Shown here: positions 47,296 to 61,001 of the stretch, piece after piece | How positions within the stretch are numbered: position 1 is the first letter of the stretch | Layout: each line of letters starts with the position of its first letter | Assembly: GCF_008831285.2 (NCBI RefSeq) | Contig: NC_045139.1 | Span: 9,084,204-9,148,203, forward strand | Reading direction: 5' to 3' | DNA: 64,000 nucleotides | Origin: Nymphaea colorata | Lineage: Eukaryota > Streptophyta > Magnoliopsida > Nymphaeales > Nymphaeaceae | Notes under the pieces: generated by a model | Databases searched by the model: none | Told to the model about the DNA's origin: nothing | Seen by the model: only the letters and a program-made list of their open reading frames with translations | Made by a program: the position numbers and the translations under genes

Positions 47296-47412
47296 TGGTC
47301 TTTCATCAAGGACCAACGGAAGAAGAGAGAGGGTACAGCACTGCAACCCCCTCCAAAGAGAGGCTAGGGCTGTACTCTCTCTCTTCTCCCATTGGCCATG
47401 ATGATGAATTTA
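47296..47412 (-). ncRNA. MIR529: MIR529 precursor hairpin
   Basis: On the minus strand the 5' arm contains AGAAGAGAGAGAGTACAGCC (20 of the 21 bases, 47387-47368), matching canonical plant miR529. The 3' arm contains CTGTACCCTCTCTCTTCTTC at 47338-47319, identical as remembered to rice miR529a, the 3p species. The arms pair with one A-C mismatch and leave a 2-nt 3' overhang, as expected of a Dicer-like product. The lower stem continues to pair (CATCATGGCCAATGG with the complement of CATCAAGGACCAACGG), and the loop is about 27 bases. miR529 directs cleavage of SPL transcription-factor mRNAs, overlapping miR156 sites, and affects phase change and inflorescence form. The host transcript was not delimited. 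Confidence 0.92.
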
Positions 47413-48405
47413 CTGTGACGAGACGAAGAGAGGAGAGAGAGTTGAGCAGGGTGGTTCGTCCTCCTTGGTATATAAAGCCATAATGGATCTAAATTAGGGT
47501 AATTAACCACTTCCCAACTTCAGTTTAACTCCTCTTGTACTTTTTTGTCATGGGCAGCCGATGCCTACGAGAAACGACAACTTAAATAATTCAGCAAAGA
47601 GAGGGAGAAGGAGAGGGAGTGTGTCCTGCATTGGAAAGGTGGCCTTGTTGATCAATGGAGTTGAATGATGCTATGACCCTAGCTAGCTCCCTCATCAGTA
47701 GCTGGGTGAGAGGACAGGGGTCTCTTTAGGGTTCTCACTTTACCCTGTAAAAGATTGGCAGGAGGTGGCCAGGACCAAAGGTCTGCCTTTTCACTCCCCA
47801 CCCAAGGCATCCAATCCCACCCAAGATTCCCATTACCATTGCACACTTCTTCTTGTTTCATTTCCTCTCATCTATGTGTGAGATAAGCCCTAAACTTTAC
47901 CATCATTTCCAACCATATCTGATCAGGTGTCTCTAACCTAAGGTGAAGTTGCGATTTAGTAAAAGGACACTACAAAGTTCCCCCGCGAAGAAAGGAAAAG
48001 TTAAATAGAAAAGAAGGTGAATGTATGGCATCATTGGAAGTGTTTCCCACCCACCAAAAACGAAAGAGGGAACGATTGCATTATATTTGACTGGGGCCTC
48101 ATTGGCCGACATGGCCTCCTGTGATGGACAACAATGCATGGCACGCCCCAGCGTGAGGACTCTTTGGTTGCATGCTCGGGACGAGGGCGTGACATTCCAT
48201 TGGGGAGCTGAACTTGTGTTTGCATCAACACATGACCTCCTAGCCAACATAAGGGTGCATGCAATGCTCTAATGTGGCTTTTAGGAACCGTTTGGTAATG
48301 CCAATTAACAAGCTATTCTGTAAATCAGTATCAACCATTGGATGCAGATTCATGAAATGTTATACTACAATATTTTTATGAATCTCCCTCAATCTTTGGT
48401 GTAAT
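47413..48405. other. probable MIR529 upstream region; otherwise no gene
   Basis: On the minus strand CTTTATATACC at 47468-47478 and a CT-rich stretch follow in promoter-like order before the hairpin. The same site reads TATATAAAG on the plus strand, so its direction is undecided. No protein gene supported. Confidence 0.35.
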
Positions 48406-48580
48406 AAAACAATGTGTTATTATTCTTATTGCCAAATACGTTATTATGATTCTAAGTTAGTTGATGATTCAACAACAAAGCCCGAACTATATAAAACAAT
48501 GTGTTATTATTCTTATTGCCAAATACGTTATTATAATTCTAAGTTAGTTGATGATTCAACAACAAAGCCCGAAATATCTG
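48406..48580. repeat. 87-bp tandem duplication
   Basis: AAAACAATGTGTTATTATTC begins copies at 48406 and 48493. Both run through TTGCCAAATACGTTATTAT and GATGATTCAACAACAAAGCC with one or two differences, so the event is recent. Confidence 0.92.
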
Positions 48581-48727
48581 CCTAAGAGACACACTAAGGC
48601 CCACCTATGTCCAAAAGTGGCAGTTTACATTGCTAGACCTATTCGAAAGTTGAATTATAGCAGGGGTATCGTCCCAAGGCATCCAAAGTATGCATGATAC
48701 AGTGGAGGATGAGAGGAAAGGTGAGGG

Positions 48728-48900
48728 GTTTTAGCTCTCTAGTTGGAAGGTAGCGCTCAGCTTTAGGACCTAGGATCAAGCCTATTTCCCATTTTTTAGA
48801 GCTTGCAACTTGTCATTACAGAACCACATGCAGCTCTCTCCCACTGGAATGATCCCAATCTGTAGTGCCTCTCCATTTTAGTTCTCGAGTTCTATACGTT
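48728..48900 (+). mobile_element. candidate tRNA-derived SINE head
   Basis: TAGCTCTCTAGTTGGAAGG at 48732 resembles a tRNA D-arm/A box, and CTAGGATCAAGCCT about 38 bases later a B box, with a tRNA-like GTAGCGCTCAGCTTTAGGAC between. No target duplication was found, so the 3' end is unknown. Confidence 0.45.
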
Positions 48901-49829
48901 TAATTATTTCAATCTGCTCCATTCTGTAAGTGTATCCAACCTCGGCATGCCATTAAAAGTAGTGCTTGAGAGTCTCCATTACATCAGGAAGGAGCTTCGC
49001 AGATTCGTCTAAGCATATAAATAACCCATGTATGAACAGTTGAACTTATGAAACCATCCGCTGGAGGACAAGCATCCTCCCTTTTTTTGAGAATTGGACA
49101 GTTGAAATTCAATTCTATAAAGTTCACATGTTTTTGGTGGGGGACCTGTGCATTCAGACTTGGCAAAGTTAATCTCTCTCTCTCTTGCGGATATCTGAAG
49201 CTTAAGCGCTTAAATGAGGGCTCAAGGACCATCAAAGTGGGAGGGTTAACAGCATTTATGCCCGTAGGCGCTGCCACCAAGCAAACAGAATACCAGAGAA
49301 AATATTCGCAGCTGAAAAAAGAGGAGAGAAAAACCAAAATCTCTGCATTAATAAAGTCGACTGTACGTCATTCATGACCATGCGCCCGCTGAACAGAACA
49401 GTGAAAAGTAAAACTTATTAAAGAAAAGCGAGCTTCAGGATAAGATGATTCACGGAATGTGGAGGAAGACGACAGTGGAAGATGGTAAAGTAAAAGAACA
49501 AAGGAGCCAAGGGCGGCCGAGCAACGGACGCCTTCCGAGACGCCCTTTTGAGGCGGCCTTATCCTCACACTTTGTACGAGCAACATTGGTCATCGGAGAA
49601 ACTTTTCACATCAAAAGCGTCCATGATAACTTTTTTTTTTTTTTTTCCAAAGTTCATGCACGAACAGGCCACTGACATGAGCACCACTAGGGGTGGGAGA
49701 GCCTCCACTGTTCGTTCCCACTGGCGCTTGCTCCCCATCTCATGTACTGATCCCCCACTGAAGGTGAAAACATGAAGTTTCATGTCTATCTAGCTAGACA
49801 AGAGGATGAAGTTTCAAACCCACCCGTGG
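48901..49829. other. intergenic, no gene supported
   Basis: Several overlapping open stretches on both strands lack conserved motifs. A poly(T) run lies at 49630-49647. Confidence 0.35.
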
Positions 49830-49833
49830 GACT

Positions 49834-50200
49834 GGTCTGGGCTCCCATGAATCGGACCCGACAACCCATGGAGAGGCACTCAGTGTGTTTATTTTGAGTT
49901 TCCGTGATGGTCACAGCCCAAGGCCGGTCTGGACTCGGCCGAATCGGACCCGACAACCCATGGAGAGGCATTCAGTGTGTTTATTTTGAGTTTCCCTAAT
50001 GGTCTCAGCCCAGGCCGGTCTGGGCTCGGCCGAATTGGACCCAACAGCCTGGAGTTGGTAATCAGTGTGTTTACATAGTATTGGGCCTCCTGATTTCAGC
50101 CATACCGGTCTGGGAACAGCCGAATTGGCCCAAAGAAGCAGGAGTTGGTGATCAGTATGTTTACACAGATATGGGTTTCTTATTCTCAGTACCAAGCATA
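49834..50200. repeat. four-copy minisatellite, about 91-bp unit
   Basis: GGTCTGG recurs at 49834, 49926, 50017 and 50107, each followed by GAATCGG or GAATTGG, then CAGTGTGTTTA or CAGTATGTTTA. Copies 1 to 3 share GACAACCCATGGAGAGGCA-type sequence (copies 1 and 2) or its GGAGTTGG variant (copies 3 and 4), showing pairwise subfamilies. Confidence 0.9.
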
Positions 50201-51106
50201 TGATAGGCTGAAAGAGATGGTTCTTATTCATTTGTTAAGAAACATTTCATAAAATATCACCAAGTTGACAGGGACATCACAAGTTTCAAATCCTCAAACA
50301 TGCAGTTCGCGGCACAGAGTCCAAAATTTTTCTGCTCTTTTCATTTGAAGTTCGGTGTACTACTCTCTAGCGTACAAGAGAACCCAGTGCTTCTTACCAA
50401 TAACTTAAGTGAGAAAGTACTTACTTTCAGTTTTCTCAAATGATTCAGAAAAAAGAAATTAATGATCAAAGTTAAAAAAAACTTTTAATTTACAGTCCAA
50501 TAAAAGATGGCAGAAGCCATTTCATAAAGTTATGTGGTTGTTGATGGCTATGAGAAAGCGCTATAATTAATGTAAAGAAAATAAACTTTCCAGAAGAGTA
50601 GAGACTCCTAATAAACAATTATAAGAGTAGAGAGTCATATGAAGATGACGACCATAATCGTATGCATGCAACATTGTCTAAGAAGCCTTTCTCTATTGAC
50701 TGGTAGTTTTCGGCCGATTCCCTTGTACACAAGCTCTCCTATATATTAAAAGAAATGAGAAGAAAAAAGAACGTTGAAGTTTAACAAAAAAAATATATTA
50801 TTTCAAGTCGTCCAACAAACGTCGACGTTCGTAAAGTGTATTGGACACAAAGAATCATGTTAGAAATCTATGGAAGCCTCAAATTAGGCCACGAGAGTGA
50901 CGGTAGTAGCTATATGGTTTTATGCTTTTGAGATTGTGACTAAATCACGTTACGGTTTTCTCAGGAAAACAAAAGGAAAGATCAATATGACGTACATGCA
51001 TGTGTCTGAGGAATATTACTTTATAAATTTTGCTGCTTGGATTTATATTGTTTAAATTCGTATTGTAATTATGAACCACGAGTACTTATGTGGTTCTTAT
51101 TGCAGG

Positions 51107-51148
<42 letters not shown>

Positions 51149-52239
51149 AAGATGCCAAAGCAGAAGTACACAGTATGTCATGTATTTGAAAAAGTAACTA
51201 GAGCAAAGGGCATTTCTGAAAAGAAATAACCTTCCAAGAGACCTTTCAATTAGCCAGTACCAAAGAGGGGGAGTACCTGTGGTAGCAATATTATAACACC
51301 CTGACCCACATCCTGGCCAATTGCTAGGGCAAGTTGCACCAAGTACTATGGATATGTGGCATATATGTCATTCGTGACATGTCCCCATGGCTGAGCAACC
51401 TTATTTTTTCTGGGGCATCTTCTTTAGCCCCAGCTGTGCTGTGAAACACTGATACCATCAGGTCAGGGTAACAAGGTGTTTTGACCTTTTCAATTTTGGA
51501 ATTTAAGTTTTGGGTACTTATGGTAGACAGATATTTAACATGATATGCATAGACACCAACATGTTTGTCCTATACTTGTGAAGTTTGCATGTGCAAAGGC
51601 CACCCAATAACACGTCAAAATACACATACATATGTAGTTGACACCACAGGAGCTCGAAACCAAGACTAGCCATTTACCAACTCCCTTGGGCATCACACGA
51701 GCCCACATTTGGCTCCATCATTGGCAGCAATACTTGTGAAGTTTTCATGTGGAAAAAATGCAACAATTTATATGTTATGCAAGCATCAATTTCTTAAAAT
51801 ATGTGGCATTATGACATAAGGATTCAATCATAAATGAGTGAAAAGAATTTGAAGCATGTAATCAAAACTAATCTGAATAAAAATATTAAGTTCAAAAATA
51901 TGTGTGCTCATTAATGGTTTAGGAATTAAACAAACATGAGTTTACTGTAAGAGTCTTTCTTCCTCGGAAGAAGAAGTTGTTAGAACTTGTCCAACTAAAT
52001 GTGTTTTGACCTTTTAAAGAAGATTTTATATAGAAATTCATTTTATTTTATGATTTGTATAAATGATCATTAAAGAATATGGTTGTTGTATGGTTGGAAA
52101 AGCCAAAAACAAATACTTGATGCATTCACATAAATTCATGTTTTCTTAAAGACTAGTAGAAACTACATAATTTGAAAGATGTACATACTGCTAATGAAGT
52201 GCATAGTTGGATCCAATTGATGATACTACACGATGCATG
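50201..52239. other. gene-free AT-rich DNA with (TA)n and an inverted repeat
   Basis: No gene supported. (TA)n at 51110-51146. ACCCTGACC at 51298-51306 and GGTCAGGGT at 51461-51469 are perfect inverted copies about 170 bases apart, possibly the ends of a small element. Confidence 0.4.
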
Positions 52240-53350
52240 ACATAAACTATCAAAATATTTCTCGTAAGACTCCTCAGCGAAATGGTGTAGTCGAAAGAAT
52301 GAATATGACTCTAATTGAAAAAATTAGACATTTTTCTGTTAAAGCTCTTTTGAAACAAAGCATTACAGGCACTGGACATGTAATTAGTTTGTCTGTTTAT
52401 GCACATTAGGAAAGTGATGTTATGATAAGAGTTATTTTAGAATAAATACATTAGGTGATTTTTTTTAATGCAAAGTTTTTATGTAAGTTTGAAACATGAG
52501 AGAAATAATTTGCACATAAAGATATAATGATGTATCTATTCTGGGACATGATGAGTTTTGATACATGACGTATGATTCTGAAGAAAAAAAATTGGCCTTT
52601 ATTAGGAATCCTACTGTTGAAGATGTTGAGAATGTAGTATAATATCATATATAAGTGACTCTTGTAGCAACTCCAAATTTATAAGTTCAGTATACGTAAG
52701 AACTTCTGATTATGAACTTAAAGAACAAAGTCAAAGCAACCTAAAAAGTTTAGTAGAGAAAAGAAAGGAATATACATGTTTGTAATTAAAAATTAAGTTC
52801 TATGAATTAGAGCATATTTCTAGACAATTATACAAAGACGTGTGAGCCATTTATGGGCGAATATGACTGAAAAACAGTTATTATTGAGTTTTTATACAGT
52901 AATTTCTAAAAATAATGATTTTGTTATTTTATGTTTCTATACTAATGACATATTTGATGTCGGAAAAAATATTCCAAAAATTGTTAATTTGGACAAAGGA
53001 TAGTTAAATCATCTCCATGCATCAAATTTTTGGATCCTATAAGGCAAATATTAGGCATGAAGTTTATTCATTGTAAGAAAACTAAAAGAATATGACCACC
53101 GCAAATTGAGAAAATAATTAAAAAAACACACACACATGGATAACGCAAAGGTAATAAGCACCCCACTTAGAAAATTATTCAAGCTCAGTATGAAGCAAAG
53201 ATTATCTATTAAAAAAAAAAGTGGATGCAAAAGATTTTACAGCTTAATGTATGTTGTGGTGTGTATAAAGCTAAAAATTACCCATTCAGTTTGGGTTTCT
53301 CCCTAATCTTGAAAAAAAAACATTTGAATGCACTAAGTGGATTGTCAATA
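52240..53350 (+). mobile_element. second Ty1/copia remnant
   Basis: At 52260-52320 the plus strand gives TPQRNGVVERMNMTLIEKIR, an integrase-core motif of copia elements. At about 53245-53340, over frame changes, LMYVVVCIK and then a KKHLNAL-type segment follow the order of the RT/RNase H region (LMYAMVCTRPD, then EHW-AVKW). Only about 1 kb separates integrase from the RT end, so a large piece is missing. Numerous stops are present and no LTRs could be paired. Confidence 0.65.
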
Positions 53351-58082
<4,732 letters not shown>

Positions 58083-58376
58083 TCACATGGCAGGGAAAGG
58101 AAATGAGCATAGGAAAGGGAAGGCATTCGATGAACCACAGCATGAGTCTATCAACTGGCTATCAAGCAATGCCTTCTTGATCCTGCGGATGAGTGCCACC
58201 ATAGATCGAAAGCGCAAGCATACGCATGACCGGCCAACTCGAAAGCCTACAGACAAACTCCTCTTATTCCCTAGCCTTAGTGTGCTCCTTCGCCTTCGTT
58301 GGCGCCTTCCATAAGGAGCTTGAAAGAACCTCCTTCTGCCACAGCATGACCATTCTGACGTTAGAAGTTTCTTCAT
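58083..58376 (-). CDS. possible small Arg-rich protein
   Basis: A 97-codon ORF. Residues 9-33 are unusually basic (CCGRRRFF, GRRQRRRRST), followed by SVGFRVGRSCVCLRFRSM and ALIRRIKKALL, a possible amphipathic helix. On the same strand CTATAAAAGTG lies about 30 bases before the ATG, a good TATA box but one that would leave almost no 5' UTR. I do not recognise the family. It could be a real short plant gene or chance. Confidence 0.3.
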   Translation of the reverse strand: MKKLLTSEWSCCGRRRFFQAPYGRRQRRRRSTLRLGNKRSLSVGFRVGRSCVCLRFRSMVALIRRIKKALLDSQLIDSCCGSSNAFPFLCSFPFPAM

Positions 58377-58414
58377 GCTTGCACCAAATACACCACCATT
58401 GACACTTTTATAGC

Positions 58415-60843
58415 TTGCAGCATCTGGAGCTCAATGAGCGCCGTTCATGGTGGCAGTTATTTTTAATGGGTCCCTAATACTAAACAACAACGATCATGAT
58501 GGTGGAATTACTTTTCTCCTGTCTTCCTTTTGAGTTGTGGGTGAAGACGCCATGATTAGCATCGGTATGGCAATGTTAAAAAAATTAAAGGTGCATAGGT
58601 TGCTACAGTGAACATATGCGAGCTGTTCATGTGGTTGTTTAATCAAGTCTCCTGGATTATTTAGAAATGGTGTTTGGCAAATTAAACCACGGTAAACGAA
58701 AATAAACTGACGAGGAAAAAATAAGTACTCCTCTGTCTGTACTTGGGAAAATCTGGTGTTATGTTAAGAACTTATGACTCATGAGATGAATTCACGAGGA
58801 AGATACTGGTATGAGTAAATATGTAAAAGAATGTGAATGGCAAGAATAAGAAAGTAAAAAAAAAAAATCATCTTTCTTTCATCAGAATAAAGCAGGATAT
58901 ATTTTAAAGGAAGTTTCCTTTTAAATAGTGTGCTTCTTCTCAGCATAATCAGGCCATCCAAAAATATTTCGTGGTAACACCAGGTTATTTTAATGCTTAT
59001 AACTTTCCTTTTTTTTAGTTGGGCTACCCTTTTTTTTTTTCCTATGCAGTGGAGAAAGAAATTAACAGGCTGCTCATCAAAGGACTTGAGAATAAAAAAG
59101 TTTATTTGATAAAAGTCTATCCTAAATCTCATATAGCAACAGAAGGACAGCTACTTCTTTGGGTTCAATGATCAGGAATATCGGAGATTTTTTTTCTCAA
59201 CACATAGATCTACTGAATAAGGGGTGGATGTTTTAATCCTTTCTAGTTATCTGCCCCTGGTAAAAGAGAAGCGGCAACATATTGACCTCTAGACCTAATT
59301 TGAAGCATTAAGGTAGTGTAGATTATCAAGGATAATGACTTTTCCTTGTCGAAATGTCCATTATTAAGAGTGGCACCGTTGTCATTGAATTATCTTATTG
59401 AAAATGCTATTGTTATTTGATTTAAAAGAATGTCCTGATGATGAATTCAGTGACTTTATCAGTGATAGCATGCTCAGGCATTGGGAGAGATAGTGGGCAC
59501 TTGGCTTCCAAATAGCCTTGCTTTGTGTTTGTGACAACTGCCAGAACTAATGGGGACTCTAATTTACTGTGCTTTTTTGGGTTCTTCGCAGGCCTAAGAC
59601 AACCTCTTCCTATTATTTCTTGGTTCTACAGATCAATGGCTTGCTCCAGAGGGAAAGTGAAAAGCTTATGGCGTACCTCTTTTATCTTTTCTCATTCTTT
59701 GAAGGTTCACCCTCAAACATAGGATGCATTGTATACTCTCTCTCTTTCTCTCTCGCTCTAAGCAGGTTGCACATCATTAAGATTGGATAGCTCAGAGACT
59801 TCAGACCCATATCTGGTTAAAGGTGCAAGATGGCAAAACACCTGGAGTCTACTGGTCTCCTGTGAAGTGTAAAATAAGCTACCACCACCCATTTGCAAAA
59901 TACATAAACTTAGCGTATTGTGCACCCAGTAAAATAACTTTTTTACGATGCTTTTTACTTACAAGAATGGTGATCACAAAAGGGTCCCTGGTATGAAATT
60001 CCCTAAACTATACACATTTCATTTATTAAACAGAGTAACAGAACATATGCTTTGCCCAAACACTTGACCTCTTTCATAAACAACAACCACGATAAGGCTA
60101 TTATATCCTGTACCCACTGAATTCTTGAACTCCCACATAGCCAAGAAGCACACCAAAACAAGCTGCCACTGTACGGCCTTTCCCGGGCTACCGGGGAAAA
60201 CATAGGCCCTGCAGGAACCAAATTGCTTTCTGAGTGAGCATTACTGTCAAAACTGCTTCCTTTTGCATTTTGTGAAACAACCAACACGGAGGAAGGGCGC
60301 ATGTTCTTCAAAATATGTTTGAAGCACTCATAAATTTTACGAGTTCTTCAAAATATCGTGATTGTGATCATGTGATAACGTTTCCGCAGGAAGCACAAAG
60401 CTTCCAAAATGTCACCTCTTAGACCTGGTATTTCCCCCTCTTTCTTATAAGTCATTTGTTGGTATATTCATTACATATTTTGAAATTTATGTACAAAAAT
60501 TTCTTTACAACATTTTTCAAAAATAAAGTACATTTAACTATAAATCTTGCATGTGTGATGAATATTTATTAAACGGCACATAACGATTTATAGAAACAAT
60601 GAGAGCAACGCAGTTTCAAAAGAATATATACATACGTCTGTTTTATGTAATATATGCCTTTATTAAACCGTCCAAATGTGAAATGTTCAATCATGAGCAT
60701 GTCTTGTTTATTCCTTCAAAATTTTAAGTTTGTTTTAACAGAAATAATTATTTTATGATTTTCCTAGGTAGCAAATATGACACTATATGGGATGTCTATC
60801 AGAGCGAACATAATGGTTTAAGAAATTTTTTAAAATTAAATTT
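58415..60843. other. gene-poor region downstream of fimbrin
   Basis: No gene supported. A 102-codon open stretch at 60003-60311 (-) shows no recognisable domain. A CT run lies at 59737-59758. Confidence 0.35.
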
Positions 60844-60844
60844 A

Positions 60845-61001
60845 CAATCTTATATTTCATTTCCTTGTAACCAGCCAGGTTGCATTTTAACATTACCTAA
60901 GAAGTCTCAGAGGCACTATCATCCAATCTTATATTTCATTTTCTTGTAACAAGTCAGGTTGCATTTTAACATTATCCTAAGTCTCGGAGGCACTATCATC
61001 A
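60845..61001. repeat. 79-bp tandem duplication across the fimbrin stop codon
   Basis: CAATCTTATATTTCATTT or its variant begins at 60845 and 60924. Both copies run through AGGTTGCATTTTAACATTA to GAGGCACTATCATC. The right copy contains the last codons and stop of fimbrin; the left copy repeats them downstream. The copies differ at a handful of bases and by a small indel next to the stop. Confidence 0.92.

Noticed and set aside
48984..49377. Overlapping open frames on both strands near 49.0-49.4 kb
   Set aside because: No conserved motif in either strand and low-complexity CT-rich content.
60003..60311. 102-codon ORF on the minus strand
   Set aside because: Hydrophobic patches but no family pattern; it might be an exon of an unknown gene, but no splice partners were found.
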